From Pagrus major (Eukaryota; Chordata; Actinopteri; Spariformes; Sparidae), in NCBI RefSeq assembly GCF_040436345.1, contig NC_133218.1, positions 2,294,021 to 2,358,020 of the forward strand: 64,000 bases of DNA, given 5' to 3'. Under the pieces are notes generated by a model. It was not told the DNA's origin and ran no database searches. It worked only from the letters and a program-made list of their open reading frames with translations. Shown here piece by piece: positions 52,876 to 64,000 of this stretch (positions are counted from its first letter, which is position 1; each line of letters opens with the position of its first letter). The translations under genes were made by a program, and so were the position numbers.

Positions 52876-54967
52876 AGATGTTGCCTGCTCAGTGGGTCCA
52901 TTCAATGTTCTTATGGTTTTGAGTGATTTATTTTTCCAAATCAAGCAAGCAAACAAAGAATCAAAGGAATCCTGCGGCCTCTCTTGCTCTGGTAAAAACC
53001 AAAGGCCCACCTAGGTGCATCATGGTCCTACACCTATCCTGCCTATATAACCTCAGGTGCCCACAGTGTTACCCAAATTCCTGAATAAAAATAAACAAAA
53101 CAAATTCTAATTGGACAAAACTGAACATGCTAAGGAAGGAAATAAATAGACTAAACAAATAACTAGCAAAAGAAAATGCTTTCAAACTTGAATCTAAATA
53201 AAGCAAACATCTAGAATAATCAAACAAAAAATACTTCTTGTTATCAGCAAAATAAATAACAACCAAAACTAACAATAAACAAATGGCTCCAACAACAATG
53301 AACTATTTCCCCTAAATTAATATATGTATGTTAATAGACCCACTCTTCCCTGATCAACAATTGGTTTACCATATCACCTGGCAGATCATCCATGTACAGG
53401 TTCCAAAGAAATATAGCAAAATAACAGCTAATCAAAAAGGAAAACTCTTCTTTTTCTCCAATTCTCTATTCTCACTGAAAGACGTGCCCATTGCTTTATC
53501 TATACTTTGTCAATTAAATATTTTCAAAAGATAAATGAAGACCTTTGTGTTCATAGGATTCTTTAAAATTGGATCTTTTACAGCTTATAGATGCATTCAC
53601 AATTAATGAATATGAAGTAATCAAATTAGCAAAACTTTATTAGTACAGTAAGTCAAATGGTCCAGCAGAGGGAGCTGGAATAGTGACCACTTTCAGTTGT
53701 GATTAACAGCATCCACTGTTCCAGCTAAGAGCATTTATGGTTCTGGTTAATAGCTGGACATCTTTAGTGTTGACAGAAAAATACATTATTAGCCTTTGTG
53801 GGTATCTGTTAAAAAAAAAATAGCTTTAACTTGTTTATTGTATCATTCCCTCGTTCCCATATTTAGAATAACTTGAATGCAAACAACAAAAACAAGTAGA
53901 TACAAATATCTCTTCCTCACTCTTCCAGTGACACAGAGGTTATTCACCCCTCCACTTCTATGCTATAAAAATAAAACCCTTTTAACCGATGAGTCATATA
54001 CACTCACAAACAGAAAAGACAAGGTTGTCTAAATAGTAACCAAGCAACAGGGTCAAAGACCTTAAATTTAACTGTCTGAACTTTGTTTTAAAGGCTCCGT
54101 AGTTCCATTGTTAAAGTGAGTCTTTGATATCACATGTATATGGTACAAACACATGAAAAGTCTGATCAACTAACATTGGAAAACTACACAGCTTTACAAC
54201 CCTTTCCACAATAAATCAACACATAATGTCATATCCAGTATACTCTCTGTGAGAGTAAGAGCAGAGTAATGAAATTATCTACTGGCTCCTCCCCATGACC
54301 TTTGGAAAGCTTTTTGTTTTTTTCAATTTTTTTCTCTGCTGTACTCAGACTTCCCTTCCTTCTCGTCTCAGCCAGAGAAAGAACATCATACAAGTGAGTA
54401 CAAGTACAAATAACTCTGCATATAGCTATAATTTTATGGAAAAACATAAATGATAATACACACATTGACAAAGCAATGTGAGAATTAAAATTACTAATGT
54501 TTAATTACCAAAAATTACTAATACTTGTTTGATGTATGTGTTTTGTACTTTTTGTTAAGGTCATTCCTGTGGAGGGTAAAGTTGTTGCTTTTTCAGTTCG
54601 TTAACCCTGTGCTCATTACCTGAGGGGTCATGAAATCTGCAAACATTCAAAATTAAAAACACTATAATTGGGTCTGTAACATACTATGTCATTCTGCCCA
54701 GTTTACATTGTAACTTTTAGTACCAACAGTGTGCCAGAACAGTACAGCCCGTCCTCACTAGAAATACGTTACGTCGTTTTGGGTTTCGTTGGCATTTCGT
54801 TACAACCTGTGCTGGTATGATGCGGTAAGCTATAATATGTACTAGGGATGTCACAATTTCAATTCTGAGAATCGATCGAAATGAGCATTCAATTTCAATT
54901 ATTGAAGTAAAAAGCAGGTTTGGCAGTTCTCCACATACTTGCCTACATGTGTTCATTAATGGTTATT
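52876..54967. other. No gene seen
   Basis: AT-rich DNA. Frames are short and uninformative, and nothing recognised. Confidence 0.45.
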
Positions 54968-55078
54968 GCATTGCTCCTGATGAGCAGGTGGCCTCTGCCA
55001 CCAGTGTGTGAATGTGTAAATACTGACTTGTATTGTAAAGTGCTTTGAGTAGTCAAAAGGATGAGAAATGCCTATTTA
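54968..55078 (+). mobile_element. SINE 3' end
   Basis: TTGCTCCTGATGAGCAGGTG, ccaccagtgtgtgaatgtg and tgtaaagtgctttgagtagtc are the body and tail of the same SINE family whose head is at 8029-8212. The tRNA head is missing here. Confidence 0.7.
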
Positions 55079-57055
55079 ACATTTGGTTTGGATGGGTTTC
55101 CTCTGGTTGCTGTGGCTCCCACAGTTAAAAAAGTGCAGGGTGGAATAATTGCTGACTCTAAAGCCTTGTATATATGGATATTTTTACAGATATAGATACA
55201 GATATACAGATACATGTTCCATCTGTTTAAAACAAACAAACAAACAAAACATTTATTCACCCAACCTTCATTTTACAAAATATCTCTCTGGTCATGGACA
55301 TAAAAGCATGCCAGGCCTGTAGTTGGCATAAAGCCTACGTCAACGATAAGTCAAACACTGTAGAACTGCATGTTTAGTGAGCTTTTTCTATTTAAATAAA
55401 ATGATCAAAACCACTAAATTCAGTTATGAACTTGTATTTACACCTAGCAGTGCTTCCTGGATGTAAACAAATGAGCAGTCTACTGTTGTTGTTTTGTTTA
55501 GGCGCATGGTCATTATACCCAAAAACAATGGGCATGCACAGATTTTGGTGATGACACACTCACAGAAACTGGAGTAATGGTACAGTTCATTTGGTCGCCT
55601 GATGCTGTAACTTCCAAGATAGTCAGGGAATGATGAGGAAAGTCAGCCAACAAGACTAAGCGTAATGTGAATAAAACTTCAATACATGACATCTGTGAAA
55701 GTGTTTGCCTGAAATACATTAGATTTCTATCAGCAATGGTGGTAGTTTAATGATTTGTTCAGCACCAGCATGCTTGGCATTACACCCAAACAGCCAGATT
55801 ACTGTACATCAGCCATTAGCCATAATAGTAGCAATGGCATGCATTGAGGGTGTGTCTGTGTGTAGGTCTGTGTGTTTCAATTTAGGTTAGTCTCTCACTC
55901 AACTCAGCAATTACCAGAAACTGTGAAGTTTCTAAAGGCTGAAAAGTAATCTCTGAGCTCTCCATCTGTCTGTTCTGGACATGAGCAGAATTCAGCTGTG
56001 CACCTGACTCTAGAGCTGGCTGGCTCTGACCAGCTAAGCAGAGGTTCTGCCCCCCGCTCTGCCGTCCCTCACCACACAACACAAGGCCACCATCTTTTGT
56101 TTTGTTTTGACTGAAAGACCCGAGCAGCAAAAATGACATTGTGCGTTTTAATGCAGCCAGTACATGAAATGGAACTGCTTCTTCTCCCCCTCCAGAGCAA
56201 CTTTCCTGGCCTTCTGAACCTCCAAATGAACCTTTAGGCAACATTTCCTGTGATACTGAGGGTAATACTATACCACAAGAATAATTAGAAGTGACCGGTC
56301 AGAAGAAGGATTAGTATAGGGACCAAATTGAATGGCTTCAAGTATTTTCTTTGTGCTTCCTAACAAGCTTTCAGCTGCTGAACCTTGCCCTGAGCTAATT
56401 TCGCCGGTTAATGGTAAAGTTTTCATCCGCTTAGTGGTCTCCTGTGTTTCCACAAATTAATACTATCATCACCATCATTCACTGCTTAGCTGTTCTATAT
56501 TCTGCTAATAATTGTCTGTCGCTGTATTCACTCGTGCATTTATTAGTTGTATATTGACATACATAAATTAAATTATTACATCATTTGCCAAACTCTAGTT
56601 TATTTGATGAAAGGAGCAGGAGAGTCCTGTCTGCCAGAGCCCTGCCCAAAGCCCCCATCAGCTACCCACCAATCAGTGATCTCTATTATTCCACATACTA
56701 ACAGAACCACACAACAAACTTTCATAAGATATAAAAACAGGGGCTTTTCTAGGAAATGTAATCAAGGTCTACATTTTTGATTTGTGAACTTTGTTTTTGG
56801 TGAGATGTCTCACTTGATTAGGTTTTAGTTATAATTGAGAACTAAGCAAATCCAATGAAAATACGTTATGGAGTTGATTATGTTAACATTTTGTAGAAGG
56901 ATTTTTAAAAATGTTATTGTAGAATAGTGAAGCTGCTATGCTGCTACTTCCTCACAGCATCTTCAAACTCTCGTAAAAGTTCAAAAGTCAGTGCCAGACT
57001 CTCGCAAGACGTGTCACAATAACATTAGAACAGCCAGGTAAAAAACAACAGCAAA
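55079..57055. other. No gene seen
   Basis: A short TATAGATACAGATATACAGA repeat lies at 55165-55215 and an AAAC run at 55228-55250. Longest frames, such as 55882-56244 on the minus strand, show no known motif. Confidence 0.45.
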
Positions 57056-57405
57056 ATGTCTGACAATGCTGGCAAGATTTACAGTGCACCATCAAATCTT
57101 AAATCGAAAGTTTTGAAGAGATTTGGATTTATAAAGATGATGGAAAGTTGGACAAAAAGCAGGCAGTTTGTAAGCTCTGTTGAACAGAGTTTAAGTACAG
57201 TGGTAGCATTCACCTGGTGAGACGGCATGGTGAAACCTGTGCAGATGACGAGGATGCTAGTAAAGCTAGCACTAGCAAATTTTTTTTTACATTTTTTCCA
57301 GCCACACCTTAGCCACAACTGAGCGGGGTCTAAAGTAATCAAGGCATCTATAGCCTGTATTATTGCTAAGGACTTACGACCTTACAGTGTAGGGGAGAAA
57401 AGCTA
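57056..57405 (+). pseudogene. hAT transposase relic (BED finger)
   Basis: MSDNAGKIYSAPSNLKSKVL starts at 57056. In nearby frames come KDDGKLDKKQAVCKLC, TEFKYSGS, VRRHGETC, and later SKVIKASIACIIAKDLRPYS. These are the BED finger and the start of the next domain of ZBED-like hAT transposases, with stops and frameshifts in between. Confidence 0.6.
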
Positions 57406-57449
57406 AAAAGAGAAAAAAAATGAGTGAGAAGGAGATAATGTGATATTTA

Positions 57450-58600
57450 TTCTGTTTTCAGTGTTAGTGGCAGCTTTGCCCTGTTCAAAGTATTTAAGAG
57501 CTAATTCTGCATTCAGATTGTATCAGATAGATGCATGTTACATGCCAAAATTGCACTTACTTTTTGATTTGTGCACTAGTGCTTCCTATAGCTGCCACTT
57601 ACAGTTTGTCACTTTACTGTATCCTGTTTTCAGAGAAATTTTGCACTTACCTCTCTTGAGTCCAAATGATTTAACTCCACTATACATGGGTGCACCAAAT
57701 TTTACAAGTTTAATAAGGGTCCTGGCCTGAACACATTAAAAACTAAATTACGCTTACAGTCATAGCACCACCTAGTGGCAACAGGAAAAAGCATGTTTTA
57801 CTATAATGTACTCCTGCCAGCAGGTCCACCTCAAATTTGGTCAGAAAATCCTTTCTTGCTCATTTTTGGTGTTTTTCCACATTTTACTTTAACAAACTCC
57901 TCCTACAGCTCCAACCCGATCGACTTCAACATTTGTCAGGCCAATTTAAACAGCTTTCAGATCAAAAGTAATCAAAAGCTTCAACTTTCCTTGAAGGACG
58001 TGGCCGTGGCAGTATGCCGCTTTTTGATGATTTGCCTTTAAAACAGGAAGTTGCTGTAAAGCCACTGTACATGGTCGAATCTGAACTTCAGACATTTGGT
58101 GAGAGTCCTGCTCTGAACACAGTTATATGCAAATATTGAGTTATAATCATAGCAGCCCCTAGTGGCAGTAGGAAATAACATATTTTATAATTGCTGCAAC
58201 TCCACTGTACATGGTCAAATCTGCCCCAAACATCACATGTTGGATGGCCTGCACACATTTACCTGCCAATATTCAAATACAGTCAGAGCGGCACCTAGTG
58301 GCAACTGGAAATTACATTTTTCTTTACTTCTTACAGCAGCCACAACAGCTAGTCTGACATACATGCATGAAATGTGGTACACATTTGTTTCGCACCCAAA
58401 CCTTAAAAAAAGTATCTTGATGCCACTACCTCAACCGAACAGGAAGTCAGCCATTTTGAATTGTTCTGCTCATTTTATGGAATTTGCACATGTTGTATTT
58501 TAATAAATATTCTTCAGCTTTAACCCGATTGACTTCAAATTTTCACATCATATTTCAACTGCATCCTGCTGGGCGTAGCAGCAACAACGGTGACAGGTTA
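57450..58600. repeat. Dispersed fish repeat with CACCTAGTGGCA units
   Basis: The phrase CATAGCRSCMCCTAGTGGCA recurs near 57760, 58150 and 58284, each time followed by an A-rich stretch and text like CTCCACTGTACATGGTCAAATC. This looks like several diverged copies of one repeat, about 135-390 bases apart. No frame with known motifs. Confidence 0.6.
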
Positions 58601-59499
58601 AACCTGTTCTTTTTACCCATGTTTGTGCAGTTTGATTGACATGACACAACATATAATACATCCCCTTTCCTTTTTTCTCTTCACAGCCATTGGATAAAAG
58701 CCATTTTTTAGGATAGCGTGTCACTGGTCTGTCCTACAGTGGTTTGTAAAGTATAGCCCAATGAAATAGTAATAATTTTAACTTTATTTGTATTGCACTC
58801 ATTGAATTTATAAAATTGTGAACAGAGCCACCGCACATCATCCATAGGTTTCTGAATACCTAAAATGAAGCTCAAAATATGTGTACCGCCTGTTGCCATG
58901 TTGGCAGTACTTGACTCCGCCTAACTCCCAATTATAATCAGAAATGGTGGAGCGTAGGTGTAGCTACAGTTGGCCTTATAGTTTTGGTGTCCATATAACC
59001 AGGTCAGAGCAGACACATTGCCACCGTGAGTAGCACGGCTCCTACATGTGTCAAGCGAGGCTGCAGCCGGATCCTGAGATTTGGAGTCTTGCCTATTTTT
59101 ACCATGACCTGCACATGGTTCTCTGCAAATCAACCTGTAGACAGTCATATCAACATCATACCAGTGTTTCACTACAGTTGTAATGTATGTATCCGCAGAA
59201 TATGTCACAGACATTAAGAGAATACACACAACAGGTGAACAGGTTTTTTTCCCCTCTTTTTCCTTCTCTCCCGTCCTCCTTCTCTTTCTCCCTCCGTCTT
59301 TCTTGCTCCCTTCAATGGCGATAAAGGAAAATCATGTTATCATTTTTATTTATAATTATCAAAGGCAAACCTCATGTAAAACTAGAGGGCAGGCAGGAGC
59401 CATGCTGCTGCAACAATGCTGTCTGTGCGAGTAAGCAGCAGCAGCTGAGCAATGCAGCCACTATGGACTAAACAAACAGGCAGTATGTCCCACGATTAG
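58601..59499. other. No gene seen
   Basis: A pyrimidine-rich tract lies at 59248-59312. Otherwise unremarkable. Confidence 0.4.
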
Positions 59500-60070
59500 C
59501 CCCGGAGGTTGCAACTTGATAGCACTTTTCAAACATAACCATAAAGTACTTTGCAGATGAAAAATATAAACCATACACACAGCCAATATAAAAACAAACA
59601 AAAAAACGACTCAAACAATCAAGATAAAAACAACACACCATAAATAAATGAGTGTATAATATAACAACGTAAAATAACATTAAGACAAAGACATAAAGGG
59701 GATAGAACCCAGACCCAGAACTGATTTACTATTAAAAAAAAAAACTTCCTTCAAAATGTAATATTTGAGGCGAGATTTAAAAGAAGGATATCGACTTTGT
59801 TCTTCAGGCACAGAGTTCCAAAGTTGTGGAGCTCTAGCAGAAAATGCCCAGTTTCCTTTTGTTGCGAGGCAGGCTGAGGGGACAGTAGGGAAGGTTCTTG
59901 CTTGAGGATCGAAGGCAGTGGCTTGGGTCATAGGTAATCTAGTAAATCTAGATTTGTACAACTATGATATAGACAGGAGCAAGGCCATGTAGAGCTTTAA
60001 AAAGTAATTAGTATAAGTTTAAAATCAATTCTGTATTGAAGGGGCAAACTGGGATAATAATCCAGGCCAG
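59500..60070 (-). pseudogene. LINE 3' end, reversed
   Basis: On the minus strand, NWAFSARAPQLWNSVPEE and SFKSRLKYYILKEVFFF form the last motif of L2/Rex-type LINE proteins. The untranslated end runs to about 59510 (AAGTACTTTATGGTTATGTT). The + strand text GCAAGGCCATGTAGAGCTTT near 59981 is a familiar part of the same element. Confidence 0.6.
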
Positions 60071-61194
60071 GAATCTAACATCAGTCCACGCCATTCTCCA
60101 CATTCACTCCATTCACAACCACTTACTGTGTTTCTGTTATATTATTTTTAAGATTACAGCCACGTGTCTCCAGTGTCAAGAGTTAGTCAATTGGACTTAT
60201 AATTATTAATTAATAATAATTAAGGCAATAAATATTCATTTATATCTTTATTCTGTCATTTTGGAGTGTTTGTTTTGCACCTGGCATTTCTTTCAGAGCT
60301 CTTCCACGTGATAGAAAAAAATAGGCTGCACAGGTCTTTATTTCCCATATTATTTCCATCTTATGCTTCCCACAGCAGGATTATGTTTTTATAACATATA
60401 ATCAACTCGGCAAATGTAGTTGTGATATGACATGCTGAGGGCGGCCCTCCTGTGATTTTTTCTTTTTTAAACACCAACCATGTGCCTTGCAAGCAAAAAC
60501 ATCTCTAATTTTACAGATTTTGGCACCACTTTCCTTCCTAGCTTTTCTCCTTTTGATGCTTTCCTTCTCAGCACATTTCCGTCTCTTTCTCTCGTTCTTT
60601 CTTCCTCCTATGCTGTCGAATTGGGGAATTAGTGTTGAAAGATAAAACTAAAAAAAGCAGAAGGCTATGAAACCAAACTAAATGACATGTTCAAATCAAA
60701 TCAATCAAATGTTCAGTCTGTCTGTCCATCTGAACGATCACCTCGATTCCTGGCCAAAATATGTATGACACTATGACACTAAAAAGCATTAAACCACATG
60801 CCAGCTTAGCTCACATTTAGTGCACAAAACTCACAGCTTTAATTATGCTTTTTGCCTCACTGCATGACAAGACTGCTTCCTCTATCTCTTTTTAAAATCA
60901 GATTTAAAATGCCTACAAAATAGGCAAGACAGCAATTTTTGAGAAACTTCAGTGGGGAATAAAGGAAGGACAGAATAAATTATATTATAATAATTATATA
61001 TTAACCAAAATGTATTTGAGTATTTGAAAGTGTCAGAGGAGGTGCTTAGTTCCAATCTGGGAAGTCTCAGATCCTGTTCTGGCAGGATGGTCCTATTCTG
61101 GCAGGATCTGGCACAGATTACGCACTGGGCAGACTTTGCTCTGGGCGTGCTGGGATGGCTTGGTTCTGGGACACTAGGCCGTGGGACCTCCTAG
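60071..61194. other. No gene seen
   Basis: AT-rich intergenic DNA with short inverted ATTAATTAATAAT text at 60205-60225. Confidence 0.4.
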
Positions 61195-61410
61195 CTGACT
61201 AACATACACTGGAGCTGGAGATGATGGGAAGCCAACAGACTGGTGGCTAGTAGACTCTGGAGCTGACGGGAAACTAGCAGACTGGTGGCTAGCAGATACT
61301 AGAGCTGGAGCTGACAGGAGGCTAGCATGCTGGTGTCTAGCAGACTCTGGAGCTGACGGGAGACTAGCAGGCTGGTGGCTAGCAGATACTGGAGCTGACA
61401 GGAGTCTGGT
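61195..61410. repeat. Minisatellite of CTAGCAGACTCTGGAGCTGA units
   Basis: Imperfect units of about 50-60 bases, built from tagcagactctggagctgac and gggagactagcaggctggtgg, repeat four to five times. A shorter GGCTGAGGCTTGGGCTGGTA duplication follows at 61471-61530. Confidence 0.75.
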
Positions 61411-61855
61411 GTCTGATAAAACAGAGCCTTACAGAAGGAAGCGCAGGCTGGTTTGCAGCAGGTTTGGCTGGAGGCTGAGGCTTGGGCTGGTAGCTGGTAA
61501 CATGGGGCTGAGGCTCAGGCTGGTAGCTGGCAATGGCCATTACCTTCTTTGAAATGTCTGTACAAATTCTTTAAACAGAAAACCACTCCTCCATCTGATC
61601 GCTGGTGTCTGCTGGGTTCATGTCTTAATCAGGTGGTATAGTCAGGGCGCACAGAATGGGACCCAAACACAAGACTTTATACACAAGGCTGACAGGGCAC
61701 AGATGAAGACAGAAAAAGGGTGGGAAATCACACAAAGGGAGGAAATGAAAAATAACAAAACCACAACTACAACCATAACACCCTCAGGTCACTGCTTTTA
61801 ATGAAACGGTGAAATAGCTGTGATTTCAAATAACAATGCCTCATCTTCTATAGAT

Positions 61856-62476
61856 ATGTTTCGTGTCTGGATGTTATTGTCTTCCCTCCTGTTAGGTAAG
61901 TTAATGCTTCATTCAGACATTTACAACTGATTTATATATTAGCATCAATTAATCAAAACCTGTTACTCTCACAACAACTGCAGGGGTGAGGGCGTTCATG
62001 ATCCACAACACCAAGAGCAGCCTGTGTTTGGAGGACTCAGCTATAGGAGAAGTCCTGCTGAAGAAGTGTAACGTGGACTCAGAATCTCAGCAGTGGACCT
62101 GGATTGATCAGGGCATGCTGATGTGTGTTGCTTCATCCAGATGTTTATTGGCCGTGCAGAGAGAGCCTCTCCAGACCCAGTCCTGCCAAGGTCCAGAGGT
62201 GGATGCTGTAGAGTTGGTATGGGACTGTGATCGGGACAGACTGATCAGCAAGAACACATCAATGCTGTTGTCAGTAGATGGCCGGCGTTTGATTCTCGCA
62301 CATGACAGCAAAAGCTCAAAGTGGAGATCTCTGGATGTGGGTGACATCTGCCAAGAAAAACTCAGTAAGTCATTTAGGATTACAGAAACAGAAATGCTGT
62401 TCTTTAAACAAGCTAGGTGAGCTTAACAGGCAGGAACTGAACTTATACATACAGACAGACAGACAGACAGACAGAC

Positions 62477-62546
<70 letters not shown>

Positions 62547-63351
62547 CTGAAGAATAATAGGAAACTGGGGAGAGAGAAGGGATTGACATGTAGTAAAGAG
62601 CCAACCTCAATAGAACATGGGCCAGTGCAAAAAGGACTGCTTTAGTTCATGGTGCACACACTCTACCATGTTAGCCACCAAGGCATCGCTTAAGTTAAAT
62701 TTGATTTCTGTATTCCATATTCCTTTCATTAACATTAAAAGTTTCCACACTGAACTGAGTATTTACATGAAGGCAGACCATGGTTGAAAGAGTACTCTGA
62801 CCTTTTACGTAATCATATAACACAACATTGATACATATCACATATCTTTTAATCGATACAACTTACAGCAACTTATAAAATATGTCATTTCTCCTGAACA
62901 CGTGTAATTACAACCACAGTTGGTGGATATGAGGTGTAGATATTGAGTGTAGGGTGGTGCCATCGGCAAATAGGTGGCACTGTAGAAGCATCATAATTTT
63001 AAATAACCAATATGATCCTGTTTGTCCCATATCATTTTGTTCCATCAAAATATGAGAAGTGTCCATCATTCACTCACAATGTAGGTCACCTCACCTACAA
63101 CAGCTAAAAAGATATTGGGTTCTAGTCTAGGGTGATCAAGTACTTAGCGACTCTTCAGGCTTTTCAAGCTCTTACCAAAACTGCTTTGGACAACATGTGT
63201 TTTATGTGTGTGTTTGTTCTCCCTCCAGGATGTAAGAGGGCATCTGGTGATCCAGAGGAATTTGAGGCTGCAGAGGAGAAGACAGGTGAGCTGGGGGCCA
63301 TGACGGAGGAACAGAGAGAGTACCTAAGATGGTTCTATCGCACAGAGGACT
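61856..63351 (+). CDS. Secreted or membrane protein with ricin-B (cysteine-rich) lectin domain, partial gene
   Basis: Exon 1 (61856-61895) encodes a signal peptide, MFRVWMLLSSLLLGVRA when joined with exon 2. Exon 2 (61984-62364, phase 1 at both ends) encodes one ricin-B-type domain: FMIHNTKSSLCLEDS, CNVDSESQQWTW (QxW motif) and a second W in SSKWRSL, with eight cysteines. Exon 3 starts at 63229 and encodes CKRASGDPEEFEAAEEKTGE, then an acidic stretch with MTEEQREYLRWFYRTED. Donors exist at both 63286 (CAG|GTGAGC) and 63352 (ACT|GTAAGT), and the phase is kept either way. The domain resembles the N-terminal domain of mannose-receptor-family proteins, but no FN2 or C-type lectin domain is visible before the window ends. 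I do not name the gene. Confidence 0.7.
62449..62547. repeat. (GACA)n(GATA)n microsatellite
   Basis: About eight ACAG units (62449-62480) run into about 17 ATAG units ending at 62547, inside intron 2 of the lectin-like gene. Confidence 0.95.
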
Positions 63352-64000
63352 GTAAGTGCTGCTGTTCCTTAAATACTTCATCCAAATGAAAATGTAGTGT
63401 CTCAGACACTACTCTTATCACTCCAGACTGTTCCAAATGCTGCAGCCCCAGTAAGATCTCAGCTAGTGCTATAAAACCATAGAAATAATAAAGACCATAT
63501 AATGGCTGTTGCCACCAATACGATAGGAAGGATTTTAAGGTTTCACTGATCACTCAGTTGTTTCAGCCTCAAGATCCATTTCAGACCTGTTGAGGCTGAG
63601 CAAAGTGTCAAATCATTAGATAGGCCACTCAGAAGTCTCTGAAATGGATCCTCTTCTTTGGATGTGTACGTTCTGGAAGCACCATTATGTAACTGTTTTT
63701 GGTTATGGTACATTGACTTGTTATCAGGAAAATGGTGCCTCTGTCATTCCCACTCTGCACCCCAAATGCTTGTTCTTGCACTATGGAACTTGGTGAATGG
63801 GTACAATCTCCCCTGAGAAGCTTTAATGGCTTTATGTCACTCACCACCAATTAGTGAAGCTGGATCATATTTGATGGAGATTTTGTTTCCCTGTTTTCTC
63901 TCTGATATCCTCTGACTACTCTGCTTCATGTCTGTGAATTGAGGATTTTCCTTATGGTTAGGAAAAACTGGGTGCTTAAGTAACTGCTAACTTCTGTTAA
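63352..64000 (+). other. Intron or downstream part of the lectin-like gene
   Basis: After the exon 3 donor no further exon can be supported. A short stretch after a ctccag site at 63422-63427 (ACTGTTCCAAATGCTGCAGC) could be read as a small exon, but its donor is not convincing. Confidence 0.4.

Noticed and set aside
55882..56244. 120-aa minus-strand frame
   Set aside because: Low complexity, no domain, no splice context.
1..64000. CRISPR arrays, operons or riboswitches
   Set aside because: None found; the sequence is a vertebrate genome.

Overview
The window reads as teleost fish nuclear DNA, probably from a percomorph. Two host genes have GT-AG introns. Nearly everything else is fish-type mobile DNA: BEL/Pao LTR elements, L1/Tx1, L2 and Rex1-like LINEs, a tRNA-derived SINE, hAT, Harbinger and Tc1 transposons, MITEs, minisatellites and microsatellites. 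There is no sign of bacterial or viral genome organisation.

Host genes. (1) uqcrfs1, the Rieske iron-sulfur subunit of respiratory complex III, lies on the + strand. Exon 1 codes at 24551-24761 and exon 2 at 30622-31232; together they encode 273 aa. The 5.9 kb intron holds a palindromic MITE, a reversed LINE end and a 1.1 kb DNA transposon relic. (2) At the right edge (61856 onward, + strand) a gene starts with a signal peptide and a ricin-B/cysteine-rich lectin domain. It runs off the window and I cannot name it with confidence.

Layout. 1-2584: copy A of a duplicated segment carrying the tail of a GIY-YIG-type ORF, split by a palindromic Tc1-like element. 2585-4940: Harbinger transposase, MITE, CA repeat and a possible LTR. 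4952-7854: hAT with an exact 8-bp target duplication. 8029-8820: SINE fused to an L2 end. 8880-17105: a 51-bp minisatellite split by BEL/Pao element 1 (9017-16919, minus strand). 18181-23775: near-complete L1/Tx1 LINE with a 16-bp target duplication. 24080-31690: LINE scrap, then uqcrfs1. 32136-34735: Tc1-A, truncated at a TA repeat that holds Tc1-B. 34940-37180: an older endonuclease-type LINE on the minus strand, split by a 1.7 kb L1-like element with a 19-bp target duplication. 37467-48811: copy B of the duplicated segment, split by BEL/Pao element 2 (38404-48331), which is itself split by a solo LTR and by a Tc1/mariner-like element containing a perfect 70-bp palindrome. 49738-52070: hAT relic split by a Rex1-like LINE. 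52358-52875: GACGTC-rich minisatellite. 52876-61855: mostly unannotated DNA with scattered SINE, hAT and LINE scraps and tandem repeats. 61856-64000: the lectin gene, with a GACA/GATA repeat in an intron.

How it fits together. Apart from the two host genes this is a nested pile of insertions. Several can be dated relative to each other because target duplications and one paralogous empty site survive. No operon-like or multi-gene system is visible. The strongest structural observations are the empty site shared by copies A and B, the perfect 70-bp palindrome at 46841-46910, and the layered insertions at 37467-48811. Coordinates of element ends come from reading the sequence by eye, not from alignment software.
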